Notes: generated by a model not told the origin, from the letters alone. A stretch of 64,000 nt of DNA from Asterias rubens (GCF_902459465.1 NC_047080.1:4193214-4257213); one strand, 5' to 3'; shown: positions 50,701-62,000, counted from the stretch's first letter. Numbers and translations are program-made.

Positions 50701-53700
50701 AGGTGGAGGGGTGTTGGAAACCTCAGAACCTAGCACAGGTCGTCAAGAAGACCAAAATTACCACAGTAGCTACAAACGGCCGCATGATTTGACCTACTTC
50801 AAATGATATTATTATTATTTTGTTTTACCCATACACCGATGTTTGTGAGAACTTATACTCAGTACTTTCCCCCGAGTCCTGTGTAAAATTATCACAAGCA
50901 TATAACTCGGGTGGGATTCGAACCCACGATCAATACAATTCGAGAGCAGTGTCTTACCAACTAGACTACCGAGGTTGCCCGGTAGCTAGAGCCAGTTCGA
51001 ATCCTATGTTTTGGCCGCGGATGAAAAAAAAAAAGGTAACAGTTTTGAAAACTTGGTCAAGCAACGCAACTGACCTGCTCTCTGTTTGAGACTCTGTTGA
51101 CTTTGAGACACGGAGGTCTGGAGGTCAGTCTTCTCCGATACGAGAATTCCGATGGTCTGAATATGGACCTGTAACTGCTCCTTGAGGGCGCTCTGCTCTT
51201 TGAATAATCGCTGATCTGATTCTCTTCGCTCCTAATAACGAAAATTATTTCAATGGAAAATATTTGTGTAATTACATATAAGCATTGTGCCACCCAAGAT
51301 ATTTGTTTACAGAAAAGTGCCATTTTTGATCTTGCTCAGACTTTCTTAAACGCACATAATAACAATTATACACAATTTTCATAGTTATGTGTGCGTCAAA
51401 GTGGTCATTATTTTACCTTTTGGAGCTGATCTTGTAATCTCTCACAGTGACTTCTCTGAAAACAAAACAAAATTGAACAATACATTGTGATAAAAACTGG
51501 ACAATCAAAGCACAGAGATCGTTGGGTAACCTATATGCTATAATGAGAACTGCCAAATTAATATATAGCACTTGTTTTATAGCGCAATATCCAGGGATTC
51601 GATTCTGAAAAGAAAACCTGAAAAACTGAAATTTGTCATGTCGCTGGAGGTGAACACACGTAACCTATATTTCCCTTATCTGTTTTTTCACTTGCTGGCC
51701 GGACAAGTCAAAAAATTGTTGGTTGACTGTATAGAGACTTACCAGTTCCTCATTGTGTAAGTGAAGTTCTTTATTAGACTGGACATGCTCATCTAGATTA
51801 GCTGCTAACTCCTGATTCCTTGTCTAAAAATAATAAAGATATGAACAGACTGGTCACTGGACTGCATGCCTGAGGCCATTGACTATAGGATTGGACCACT
51901 AACTTAAAACTCATGACTTGACAAGTAATGTGTTCTACTTGCCAGGTAGAGTTGTTCTTAGGGAACTGTCTTGCTTTATTCTACTGCCGTGGAGTAGATA
52001 ATCGGAGGTTTGGGAGACTTCTCAGTTCTGAAAAGAACTGTCCTGCTTATTAACTATTACCAGGGCGGATGGTATAGAAATTAGACTGGACTACTACTTT
52101 AGCTTATAGGATCGTAATTAACTGTACTGCCGCGGAGTCAGTTCTGAAATTGGTCTCAACGTTTTGACTAGCTTGCTCTAGTCATCGTCAGCAAACCAAA
52201 TATACATTGATACCTCACCATGCAATGCCTCAAATCCTATATAAGTAATGTGTTTTTATACAAATGTTGAGCTTCAGTCTGATAAATCTCTTTCAATTCT
52301 GTTAAGTATTGAGGAATACTTACCCATCATAAAAACAAGAGGAAAAAACTATGACACGCCAGAATGTGGAATGTTTTTTTTGCCTGGTAACCTTATTCTG
52401 GTTAGCAAAAATTGTTTGTGCTAACAAAACTATTTTTTGCAGCTCTACAAAATTTATTCCAGGTTGTTATTTTGGCATTTGACTGTGTAATTTAAAAAAA
52501 TTTCCTTCTGTGTATTGGTGTTTTTTTACCAACTGTAACCAATTACTGTGCAATTCAGCCTTCGGGCTGCAATATGGTGTGAAGAAACCAATATTCATAA
52601 ACACCCCGGACACTTTCTCTACTCCCATTGGTGGAGAGCGCGCCACGTGGGTGTGCATAAACCTTTTGTTAATGCACGTTGGAGCTCTGTTTATGCACAC
52701 TGAGCTGGCTTCTGCGCAAGATTATCACGCAGAATGCGCAATTCATAGCTATCAGCGCGTAATCTAAGCACACACAACCCATGCGCCTCGAACAGATTCT
52801 TCACAAAGTTTTGGAAGAAAATATATTCAAACCTCGAATTTTCAATTGTTAAAGTGTCTATAACTGTATTTATTTACGTTTTTTAACAAAAGGGCATTCA
52901 TGAATGGGAATAAAAGAGCAGAGACTCGTTCTTCATCGTCCGTTTAAAACCTTGCAGGGCTCTCTTCTTCGGCTCGGGCCTTTATCACACAGCCGCCGAC
53001 CCTGCCGGCTTTAAACGTACGTTGAAGACCTCGTCGGTGACGAGGTCGTCGCTACCCTTTTATTTCCTTAATAACAATAATTTAGCTTACAACGTGTGAT
53101 AAGCAGTTCTTACCTCTAGTTGGTTAAATCCTGATCTATTACCGGCATCAACTGATGAATCATTACCATCTCCATTTAAGAAGTCAGACTTGAAAATAGA
53201 TACAAGACAAAAACAGAGTAGACGTTAGATAAGAGTGGTCAGAAACTTGACGGTGTACTATGAGTACTATGTATGCATTTACCACATGAAAGTCTTGCAT
53301 GTTTAGTTATTAAATCATAAATGCTTTTACCACATTATTTTTTATTAAAGGCTGGCACAGTTATACAAATTCAAAACCACGGTGGATAATAATAATTTAA
53401 AAAAACAATTGAAATGGTTATTTATAATAAAAACATATTGAATGGTCACATAGTAGGAGGGTTGACTGTGTACTGTGATGACGAATTCACCACATGCAAT
53501 TATATTATTGCAGGCTGGAATAGTTTTCTACCATTCAAAACCACTGTGGATGAAATTGTAAGTCAGACAGAAGGAGGGTTGACTATTAAGTTAACTTACC
53601 TCAGAGACGAGCCCATTGACTTGCATGGACAGCTGCCGTAAACTCTCAGTGGAAGACAAAGATCTGACGTAAAAGAAGAAACAAACAGTCATAGAGTTAC

Positions 53701-55943
53701 AATCCATTAAGTCAAAGTCACCTAAATAATTATGAGGAGAGTTAAAATCCACCCTCCTTAAGTTATTAAAATTGATTTTCTTTGCACTCCTCAGGACCAA
53801 AAAGCAGACAAATTTGTGCAAAAAGTTGTTTTGCTTTCTTTATTATCTTGCAACTTCGATGACAAATTCAGCAACAATTTTCAGAGATTTATTATTTTAT
53901 GCATGTTGGGATACACCAAGTGAGAATGACTGGTCTTTGACGTTATTACCAAACCTACCCCAGTGGCTATCTAATAAAATGTTGTGCAATTTGTATGCAT
54001 ATTAAGGAACATGTACACGTTTGGTAATTACTCATAACAAATATTAACTTAAAAACTGACTTGGTAATGAGCATTGGAGAGCTGCTGATAGTATGAAACA
54101 TTGTCGGAAACGACTCCATCTGAAGTAAAGTAGTTTTTGAGAAAGAGGTATTTTCTCACTAAAATTATAAAAGACTTCTAGCTAGGAGTCTTTTATTCCT
54201 ATCTGAAAGCCCACAATTCGTCCAACAAGGGTGTTTTTTCTTTCATAGTTTTCTCGCAACTTTGATGAAAGATTAAGCCCAAATTTTCACAGGCTTGTTA
54301 TTTTACGCTTATGATGGGATACACCAAGTGAGAACACTGGTCTTTGACACTAACCAAACGTGTCCAGTGTCACTAACCGGATAAAGAGAACCCTGTGCTA
54401 TACTACCTACCTTGCATCAGCAGACTTGAAAGATGCTGGACTGTTTGGCTGAAAACTATTATTGAGCTGGAGAAAATATAGAAACAAAATACAATCACAA
54501 CTATTCACCATTGTATCCAAGATTGTGTTATAACCAACTAAATTATTGAACAACAGTTGACAACTGGAGTAAGGATGGGTCCATGCAATGCTTGATAAAA
54601 TTAAATTTTAGTTCTAAGGATAAACATTTTTATGAAATTCAAAAATACATTTAAGAATTTACTATACAAGCCAGGATGGTGTTTTTATGAATCAGACGTG
54701 CTTGAATTTGTTGAATAGGTCTGCAAAGAGTTGGTGTTATTGTCACAAAAAGTATACCCTTAATTGTGACTGTACGTACACATGTAAATGGCTTTGCTCT
54801 CAAAGATGAAGTTCCAGCCTGACATTGGCACTTTGGAAGGTAACAGAAAATTCCTACATTATAACTTTTGCAATACTTACTCTGTTCACAGGACTTGGGT
54901 GATCTGAATTTCTTGTATGAGCATTTTGCTGATTACTATTATGAGATGGGTTGTCAGAGGCAAAGGGGTTCCTCCGGCCCTCTTGGCTGGGTAACCCACC
55001 ACTGGGTGGAGTGGGTGCTGACTGGGTTCTGGGTTGGCTGTTTGTCTTAGGGGTGGACGGCGTAGAGTTTGAGGGATCGATTCTTCTGTTCTTGGTGGGA
55101 ATGGGAGAGTTTGAAGGAGTCTTTTTCTGTTGGAATCTTTGTAGCTGGTGGACAAAACAGTAAAACAATTCATGACCCGGAACAAGTTTTGGATAACTTT
55201 CTGTATGGCGCCACCACTTTTTCACTCATTTTTACAAAAAGGGATATATCAATCAGGTAAATTAGATACTATATTATTTTATTTCGAATGAAAAAGTGGT
55301 GGCGCCATACGGAAACTTTTCCCAAGTTTTAATCACTATGTTATTTCTTTAATATATTTATTTATTTAAGTTATGTATTTGTTTACTTTTGTTTAGCCTT
55401 TCAACATTAAATATTTAAGTTTAACAACAACAACAAACATTTCTAATTTTGTTAATAATAAAATAGGACCTCAAATCAAATACTGTAAACTATTTAATTC
55501 ACACTTTACTTCCCCTTCTAAAAATGTTACCCTCGCTTTTTGAACACTTATAATATTCAATAAATACCCATAATACAAAATACACATTTTCATGAAACAA
55601 TTTCACCACGATCCCCATGGGATGAGTGAGGCATACGGCATGTGACGTGGAACCTATTGCACCGTTCACACACAGACACCGGTAGTTCTGTCATTCAGTG
55701 GTAACACGGTACGGGTAATTTTGCACCATCCCACTCTTTTTCACCCTCTCAGTTTAGGTGTTTACTTACAGACGTTTCAAATTGCACACAGAACTAAAAA
55801 TTAGTTCAAATACTACCCAAAGACTTGGCAATATATAGCTCTTTAAATTGTAAGAAAATGTTCTCGGAGAGTGAAAATAAAGAACAAAAACCTACCTTTT
55901 TTCTAGCAGCGGCCAGCTTCTTTTCACGATTTTCATCCGCCAT
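38773..55943 (-). CDS. GOLGA2: golgin subfamily A member 2 (GM130), complete
   Basis: Cis-Golgi coiled-coil tether that binds p115 through its N-terminus and GRASP65 through its C-terminus. 24 coding exons in transcript order: 55896-55943, 54881-55144, 54411-54466, 53600-53663, 53114-53188, 51743-51823, 51417-51455, 51075-51231, 50149-50255, 49846-49904, 49584-49644, 48991-49161, 48266-48373, 47205-47292, 46478-46593, 45502-45720, 44581-44694, 43378-43536, 42211-42351, 41241-41376, 40867-41049, 40252-40358, 39248-39464, 38773-39029. All are GT..AG with joining phases: 1008 aa, versus about 1000 in human. Hallmarks: start [20 protein letters not shown], a Pro/Ser-rich stretch (about 26-104), [11 protein letters not shown] (125-135), [14 protein letters not shown] (230-243), [46 protein letters not shown], and [12 protein letters not shown] (968-979). 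The middle is heptad coiled coil. The C-terminus ends SGTLVDV, unlike the vertebrate KITVI tail. 5' and 3' UTR limits are not determined. Confidence 0.95.
39665..39860. mobile_element. dispersed repeat in GM130 intron 22
   Basis: Relative of 32630-32765, extended by a short perfect palindrome (aaaataattttcgtctcagt .. gagacgaaaattatttt). Confidence 0.6.
39925..40065 (+). mobile_element. tRNA-derived SINE head, 'gtagtctagttggtaagaca' family
   Basis: A box 'tagtctagttggtaagac' and B box 'gtgggttcgaatcccagcc', then 'gaactcgggaaagtactgag'. An inverted relative is at 50850-51010. In a GM130 intron; no functional tRNA structure. Confidence 0.65.
40065..40190. mobile_element. inverted-repeat element, relative of 700-885
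   Basis: Right end cgcaggaagtatgaaccggg matches the left end of the copy at 700-885 in reverse. Confidence 0.5.
40635..40930 (-). repeat. 125-bp tandem duplication including the end of GM130 exon 21
   Basis: Unit at 40841-40929 recurs at 40716-40804 (offset 125 bp); a third degenerate unit lies below it. Shared blocks: aagccccgcccactgctcct, 'aacctatggtttctgtttcc', 'ccagagagctggaggttgat'. The last ~62 nt of exon 21 and its donor are repeated in the downstream intron, with the donor changed from GTTAGT to GTTATT. Confidence 0.92.
41420..41530. repeat. ~60-bp direct duplication of a SINE fragment
   Basis: 'acacaagtatctagactggg' plus 'ccccaacccacactctgctg' occurs twice in a row (SINE head fragment, antisense) in a GM130 intron. 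Confidence 0.8.
41795..42130. mobile_element. dispersed CpG-rich repeat, copy of 19975-20530
   Basis: Shares 'gttttcaactagtggtttaa', 'gggaatgctgtgcgcgtcgc' and 'gaggtatttatgaatg' with the copy at 20 kb. Confidence 0.75.
42491..42704. mobile_element. hairpin MITE, 'tttcatagcgctgct' family, with internal insert
   Basis: Ends 'ggccaaatttcatagcgctg' and 'gctggctatgaaattgggcc'; an extra copy of the end lies inside (about 42630-42640). Confidence 0.65.
43690..44160. mobile_element. foldback element in GM130 intron, 'ctacttgccaggtagagtt' family
   Basis: The left arm (ctacttgccaggtagagttg, 'gaactgtcttgcttaattct') is repeated inverted on the right ('agaattaagcaagacagttc', 'caactctacctggcaag' type), about 470 bp overall, with an inner inverted pair around 'accagggcggatggt'. 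Copy in single orientation at 51925-52250. Confidence 0.8.
44987..45373. mobile_element. MITE, 'ttggtaatt' family, in GM130 intron 16
   Basis: Complete copy, ends 'ttaaaggcagtggagacaat' and 'accaatagtgtccagtgtct', same interior as the photolyase-intron copy. Confidence 0.85.
45918..46296. mobile_element. ~380-bp near-perfect palindrome in GM130 intron 15
   Basis: Arms of ~185 bp are almost fully complementary: left 'acgttgccttggatcggacg' against right 'cgtccgatccaaggcaacgt', 'gttggtctataaaaaacact' against 'gtgttttttatagaccaac', with the centre 'gggagtgaagtttttgactccc'. Both strands show open frames that are mirror products of the palindrome. Confidence 0.93.
46781..47029. mobile_element. hairpin MITE, 'tttcatagagctgcttaagc' family
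   Basis: Ends 'gggcccaatttcatagagct' and 'agctctatgaaattggcccc'; well preserved, in GM130 intron 14. Confidence 0.85.
47335..47462 (+). mobile_element. LINE C-terminal remnant with CxC..HLLxCP motif
   Basis: Plus-strand frame reads [20 protein letters not shown], the Cys/His-rich end typical of non-LTR ORF2 proteins (CxCG...T.xHLLxxCP), then a stop at 47460. Antisense to GM130, within intron 13. Confidence 0.7.
47640..48115 (+). mobile_element. CR1/L2-like LINE reverse transcriptase remnant
   Basis: Frame-shifted fragments read [40 protein letters not shown] and, in another frame, a stretch like '[18 protein letters not shown]' and 'LKSHLFKQA', the normal order at the end of CR1-type RT. 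Broken by at least one frameshift. Immediately followed by a (TTA)n tail. Confidence 0.8.
48178..48207. repeat. (TTA)n microsatellite, LINE tail
   Basis: About nine TTA/ATT units directly after the LINE remnant, consistent with its 3' tail. Confidence 0.85.
48685..48845. mobile_element. hairpin element, 'gttaggatgggtaactcgtc' family
   Basis: Contains repeated and inverted 'taggat' blocks (atcctatctcgagttaggat, 'gatcctaagttaggaagagt'), in GM130 intron 12. Confidence 0.6.
49255..49560 (+). mobile_element. tRNA-derived SINE, two heads
   Basis: 'cgtgtcgtggcagagtggtc' appears at about 49255 and 49408, each followed by a B-box stretch 'gtgggttcgaatcctggtc'. Two truncated insertions or a partial tandem copy. 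Confidence 0.7.
50459..50700. mobile_element. hairpin MITE, 'tagagctgctaagcac' family
   Basis: Ends 'gcccaacttgatagagctgc' and 'gcagctctatgaaactgggc'; interior 'ttgataaaaacaggattacc' and its inverse 'atagtcctgtttttatcaag'. GM130 intron 8. Confidence 0.85.
50850..51010 (-). mobile_element. tRNA-derived SINE head (minus strand)
   Basis: Minus strand carries the B box (complement of gggattcgaacccacgat) and A box (complement of gtcttaccaactagactacc); inverted relative of 39925-40065. Confidence 0.65.
51925..52250. mobile_element. dispersed repeat, copy of the 43.7-kb foldback arm
   Basis: 'cttgccaggtagagttgttc', 'ttctgaaaagaactgtcctg', 'attaccagggcggatggtat', 'aactgtactgccgcggagtc' in the same order as at 43.73-43.98 kb. 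Confidence 0.8.
52550..53050. mobile_element. CpG-rich dispersed repeat fragments in GM130 intron 5
   Basis: 52600-52680 (attggtggagagcgcgccac) resembles inverted ends of the 20-kb/41.8-kb family; 52920-53045 is a GC-rich stretch with 'acgaggtcgtcgctacc' that I cannot place. Confidence 0.45.
53340..53600. repeat. ~115-bp repeat pair in GM130 intron 4, relative of 28370-28645
   Basis: Two units with 'aggagggttgact' and 'attcaaaaccac(g/t)gtggat'; inverted relative of the photolyase intron repeat. Confidence 0.65.
53795..54376. mobile_element. MITE copy (54006-54376) plus a partial copy (53795-53955)
   Basis: Full copy ends 'gtacacgtttggtaattact' and 'aaccaaacgtgtccagtgtc'; the partial copy holds only 'tgcaacttcgatgacaaatt'-type interior. 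GM130 intron 3. Confidence 0.75.
55188..55322. mobile_element. palindromic MITE, 'tatggcgccaccac' family, near GM130 5' end
   Basis: 135 bp, ends 'aactttctgtatggcgccac' and 'gtggcgccatacggaaactt'. Sits in intron 1, about 45 bp from the exon 2 acceptor, so it may overlap the branch-point region. Confidence 0.9.
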
Positions 55944-57370
55944 CTTTGAAACGTAACAAACTGACTCTTCAGCTACTAGAATTTTGCACAGTAGTTTACT
56001 TAGCACTCAATAACTGTTTTATGACTACCAAGGAAATGTTTTAATGTCTGTAATGACATTAATAATCAAAAAGTTGGATATCTCATGATTTTTCCTTACA
56101 AAAAAGAAATGGTCGTGAAAAAATAATCAGTTATATTTCCCTAAATCGATTACACTTCAATTGCAACCATGTCAAAAACTAAGTATAATAATAAAACAGT
56201 CGTCGAAAGCCAAATAGTTAAAAACCTAAGTGGTATGGGAAAGACACGTCTGCAAATAATGTATTTTTAGCTTTTTGTACACAATAATACACGATCACTG
56301 CAGGTGTATGTATAAGGAATGGTGCAGAAGCGAAATTTTCAGATTATAAATAATTCGGGAGCCATTTCAAATGCCCTGGCTGGACGGCCCTTTTATCTTA
56401 AGCAAGTACAAAAGCTATTGTATTAAAAAAGTAGTAGTAAATTTAATTCTAACCATCTCAGGATCCTGGACCTAAAAAGGAAGGCGGGTCTATGAAGCTT
56501 GTGACTTCATAACTTTTCGTCTCAAAAATTATTCTTTCCTTTTGCCTTGATTGTAGCTCCTCAACAACAATTTGTTTGCAAAATAATTTTAGAAACTATG
56601 ATTTAATATTGCCTGAAGAAAAATCTTTTCAAAAGTTAAACAATGATGACGGTCAGGTATGGCCGGGTTAGTGGGGCGGGATCGATAGTGCACACACACT
56701 CAAGCAAATTAATGAGTACAACTTGAAGAGAGTTGAATTAGTATCAGATTATTAGTTTGTTTATTCATTTATTTATTTCTGTGCATTTCTTCATTTTGCT
56801 TTATTTGCAACTGTACAATCAGAAGGAATCAGTGTAGCTAGAAAATAAACCAAACAATGATTAACAATATCATACTTTACAGCGTGTTCGTACTGTCAAA
56901 AATCTTATAAAACAATGCGAGCCCTGAAAACAATTAACAAAAACCTTACTTAGGTTAATTGAGTGTAGTCTAATACGAGAGAAGAATGTATTCCAGTCTT
57001 CTTTTCCAATACTCCCTTTACACGTGATCTTGACAAGAAATTAGTCTTACTTCCTTTTTGAAGCTATACAAGAGGCAAAACCATCACGCGTTTTCTTGTA
57101 TGATAGAGAACATAAACAAAACCAGTGCAACTATAATATTAAACTTGAATTATAAAAATAAATCCAACATTTTGTTTAAGTACGTCATCATAGGCCCCAA
57201 GTTGATGAAGGAGACACCAGCTAGTCTAGTAACGCGACTACTAATGATAAGACGGATCTGAAGCGCGGTGCGAATGTGCTTACTTTGATAAACATCTCGC
57301 CCGTATGTACGACTGTGTGAACCTAAAATATGAAGTATATAATACCGCCACAATGTTATAGAGTAGTCCA
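55944..57370. other. GM130 upstream region and intergenic DNA
   Basis: The GM130 promoter should lie here (minus-strand transcription). No TATA box or clear CpG island is convincing. AT-rich otherwise, no gene seen. Confidence 0.35.
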
Positions 57371-57609
57371 TGGCCCAATTTCATAGAGCTGCTAAGCACA
57401 ACAATTTGCTTGAAACTTCTGCCTCGATAAAAACAGGATTACCAGCCAAAATGTCCACATGATTTTCAAGATGAGCAAACAACAGCTGAATACCAGTAAC
57501 AACCAATTTGCAACAAATTGAATTTTGGTTGGTAATCCTGTTTTTATCAAGGAAGAAATTTCATGCTAAGCAAATTTGTGTGCTTAGCAGCTCTATGAAA
57601 ATTGGGCCC
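57371..57609. mobile_element. hairpin MITE, 'tttcatagagctgctaagc' family
   Basis: Ends 'ggcccaatttcatagagctg' and 'agctctatgaaaattgggcc'; interior pairs 'aaaaacaggattaccagcca' with 'tggtaatcctgtttttatca'. Best-preserved copy. Confidence 0.88.
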
Positions 57610-58870
57610 TGTATGCCTGCTATAACTAGCAACTGCTAGCCTATTTGAATGAATCAAGCAAAAGTCCTTGCAACAAATTGGGGAGCCTACGGATATATTC
57701 TATGACCATATTGCATTTATTATGTGGCCAGATCTCAAAAACCTGTTCAGCAGAATGACTCAACAACAAAATACGTAACCAGTCAAGGGGCAGTGAACAT
57801 TACAGTTGGCCGGGCAACCTTGGTGTGCTCGTCAAAATAAAAAAAATACAATATTTTACTATATAGATAAATGCATTACCGTTTTAGGTGGGGCAATAGA
57901 CGCCATAGCAACGCAAAAACAGCGTAAATGTGTGTCTGCTTTTGAATATCTGAAACTCGGATCAGACAGTAATTTTAACTCGACGGTACGCCTAAAATGT
58001 TGTGGCGTTTTATTAATCTCATTTAGCCCAAAGTGGCGCTCTTACCCCAAACTGTATCTTCAAAGCCCACAAAGCCCCACTATAACACAGGGACTTCCTT
58101 CCCGTCAAGCGTTATGTGCAGAGGAAGTCTGCACAACGAGATAACGCGCCGTCACAAACTGTAGAACAAAAGTGGGGCCGGAAAAATAAAATCCGAGATA
58201 AACAACTAAACGTTTATATAATTATTTCGCGAACGATGACAACAAGTTTATGATTGAGTGTATTTGTTTATAAGTGCGCACCTTAGCATCTAACGTCAAT
58301 GAACTTGAGCATATTGGTCGCACTGACCATATAGCTTTGTGACCATACTGCAAACAAACGTGTGTTTTTTTTGCGCGAAAGACTTTCTTCGTCTTTGTAG
58401 ACGTTTTCAGCGCTCTTGCTATACGTCGAGATATAAATAACTCTATTTTGTCGACAACCCGATCAATGTTAAGCGACCAACACTTGAAGTCTCACGATTT
58501 AGGCTAATATTTGGATTTACAATGCATACAAATGTTATTTTGGCGATCTGACCCAGCCCAAGTCCGATACTTATACCAATATTGGACCTACCCCGCCCAA
58601 ATCCCACCCCAAACACTTTTAATATGCAACGGTCATCCCTTTTCAGACGCACCCACACGACAAGCCTGTTTTCAGCAGAATTACTATGGCATATACGCCT
58701 CCAGCATCGATTTTGTTTTGTTTTGGTAATGTAATTGTGATTTTTATTGAGCGCTGGTTATAATCAATGCAGTGTAAATGCAACAGATGGTTGGGCGTTG
58801 GATTTGTATGAATATTTATATATGCGACTAATAATGAATAATGCATTATTATAATATCACATAGTTGGCG
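57610..58870. other. intergenic, nothing recognised
   Basis: Moderately AT-rich; a 112-codon frame at 57806-58144 has no recognisable motif and mixed composition, so I do not call it a gene. Confidence 0.35.
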
Positions 58871-59040
58871 TAATTTTAGAGGGCGGTGACCACGCAGCGG
58901 GACTGGACATGGGGCCGAAGGAGGAGCACATTCAGCGTGCCCGGACACCCAACACCGAACCCCAACACCGCCAAGAAGCCGTGCCTTCCAATTGTGGAAG
59001 TTAAAGGTGTCACAGTTTCCAAGGTGCTGTGTTTTTTACG
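58871..59040 (+). other. GC-richer coding-like segment, possible exon
   Basis: Abrupt GC-rich stretch bordered by tttag|agg on the left and TCCAAG|GTGCTG on the right. One frame reads PNPNTAKKPCLPIVEVKGV with no stop; another starts at an ATG (about 58909) and runs ~31 codons. No family recognised; could be a first or internal exon of an unseen gene or part of a mobile element. Confidence 0.25.
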
Positions 59041-62000
59041 TTTAGATATTTTGTTTACGATGTGTGACGTCAACGTTGACGCACGATCGCGTAAAGGCCA
59101 GCCGCCATGTGGACTTAAAATGTAATGTATAAGGTGCGTGCGTCGAAAGAGTAAACGCTTACTGGATGGGTGAATATAAATTAAGTGATTTCCCCTAAAA
59201 AACTATTTACAAGTAGGGCGCACTTGCAGAGACGTAAAAACCCAAACCAACTCACTTTTGATTCATAGATCCTGTGCATTTTGAGAACTTGTTTTTAAAA
59301 TTAAACAAAACGGCTCCCGTGCGCAAGTCACTTTTATAGTTTACAAAATAATTACCGAAAACCAGATTCACGCGCTCGCTTATCCAGGCAAAGGGGAATT
59401 TCCTAATGACCCATTAAACCCCGCCCATTCTATCTAAATCCCGCCCATTTTATATGAATATTCATTACTGTGCCGTCTTATCAATGACGGAACATCATTT
59501 TCTAATTAGCATTGCAACTTAGCTTTATGATAACTAAGTTGACTGTCGTTTCAATCGGGCATTTTATATTTTCAATACCCGATTTGTTTTTGCCCCCCCC
59601 CCCTCTCTTTATGTAAACAGAATATACAGTTGTTTTCTCTCCATTTTCTATCCTGCCATTTTGACTGGTAGGGAAAGAAATATAAATCCTTAACTAATCT
59701 ACTTCTTGAGCAAATGGAAAACAAACTCAAACTTATCCAACTTACAACACGCAAATTAGTGAACAGAACAATGCAACTTACAAAAATAGTTCAAAATATA
59801 TTGTAAAAAAACTGCCTCTGTAGCCATACAAAAACAATGTATAATCATTCTGGAAACCGTTATAATATCATTATACAGTGCAAACTTGTAACCACAAGGA
59901 CACAAATTCACGAAGCCGGTAAGCAGTCAATGTTGCTTAGCATAAAAAACACCTGCTTAGCAGAAAGTGGTTACCATTCACCAACCAAAATAAAATGTAA
60001 CTAACACTTTTGGGACTGGTGACCAACTTTTCGTAATCTGCTAAGCAACATTTTGTGTTTAGCAGCTTTATAAAATTTGACAATCTCAATCCCAGAATGC
60101 ACTAGGTGTAGCAAATGAATACACTTGATCAATCATGGTATTTGAATAACTTGAATGCATTGAAACTAAATTTTTGGGACAATCTTCTTTCTAAAACACA
60201 CCACATGCATTGGTGCCAATCACTTTTTGTAGCATCAATATCAAACTGGGAGACAAGACACCAGACTTGATTCCAAGCAAAAGCCTTTGATATATCTTTA
60301 GTATTCAAAATAGGAGACCAATAGGTGGTCTTGTGGAAGTTTGGGCAAAAATTTTGGAAATTTCTGATGAGAACTGTTGCTAATTGTCGCCATCATCATT
60401 ATCAATCAGGCTATTATTGAATAATTCAAGGGAAAAGTGACATCATCCAATGTTCTAAATAAAACCTCAACTACCTCTGGCCATTGACATTTTCCCTACG
60501 GTTCTTTCCCAAATCAATATTTTGTGGTTCTGATATGTTCAAACTCTCTGATTCATTTCTGATCAAAAGGCAAATGCATTCATAATTAACTTGATTAGAA
60601 ACCAATTTGGCATACAACTGAACTTCAGTTCAATATACCAGGGCCCAATTTCATGGCTCTGCTTACCGCAGAATCACCATTTTGTGCTTATTGTCCAAGC
60701 ACTGAATTTCTGCGCTAGCTGTGTAAGCGATGAATGCCTAGTAAGGTGGAGTACGCACGCCACAAGAAAAAATTCCATTCTAACCCTTGAAATACACTTG
60801 ACATAAGTGTAGAATTCCCTCTTTCCGTAAGCACAGATTCCATTTTTATGGTTAAACAGAGCCATGAAATGATTTCTGTGTTAATAGAGGGCACTGTTCA
60901 CAATGCCCAAAACCATTTTATACATAGATTTTTTACCATACAATGTAATTTTTTTTGTATTAGGCAGTCGTTGATTATTAAAACCTTAGACTGAAAATCC
61001 CCCATGGTCTAAAATTGTAGACAATAATTATATGTAAACACTGCCCTCTAAATACAGACAAAGCTATTTTTCCCCTGTCTATAAAATATCCAGAGACGCC
61101 AAATGACTTTGAAAGATTGATAAAGTTTAGTTCTCATTTCTATATTAGAAGTTCTTGGGAGCAGTTTTTTCCATGGAAAACGGAGTAAAAAAACAAGTAG
61201 ATGGAAAAAGAACTCCAAAATGTAGAAGTATGGTTGCAACAGTTATTGTTACTGTTATTAGTCCATGATTTGTCAAGTACTACGGTACTTCTCTGTATGT
61301 CACATTTGAAGATAAGAAATTCTCTCGTGGGTTTTTGAAGTTTGATCACACCAGCTTCAGAACAGCCGTCTCTCTACGGAAGTCCCTCAATTGGCAATGA
61401 AGATTCCAGTTAGCAAACCATCACCACATGATTCTGAGGATCTGTGGAATCTAGGCATAGTCGCAGGCCGACTAGGGAATTCACAAATATGTGAAGGGGG
61501 GAATTTACTGGTTAGCACCTTAAAGTTTAAACTGACGAAAAAACTGGATTTGGTAAAGTACCCAGAAGTGCTCAGGGTGGATTCCTATGGCATGTGGTTA
61601 ATAGGAACCAGCCTACTTTGACACAGAGCCTCATTTTGAGTACCAAAGATTCTATCCTCTTCAATAAGGAAGACACATCTGAACTTTGACAGCGCCTCAA
61701 TTGGTTTTCACTGACTGGATGTCATCTGCATGGGCATCTCATTGTGTATGTGGTTTTGCATCATTCGCATTCCTCCCGTAGGATTCTCCAATGTTCAAAA
61801 GCTCATTCCGTTAACGGCGGTCCGTTTACCCCCGGATGGTAGAACTGGCAATTCACGGCCCTCTCACAGCCTCTAGGGGTCATGAAATGTCTGCAGACGG
61901 GCCGGGTAGAAAAACTCATTCCTGAGGGAGGGAAGGAAACGACAGAGAAGTTTGAGGGTGTTGTTAGAAAGGATCTGTCAAATGGTGCTTTAAATTGGAA

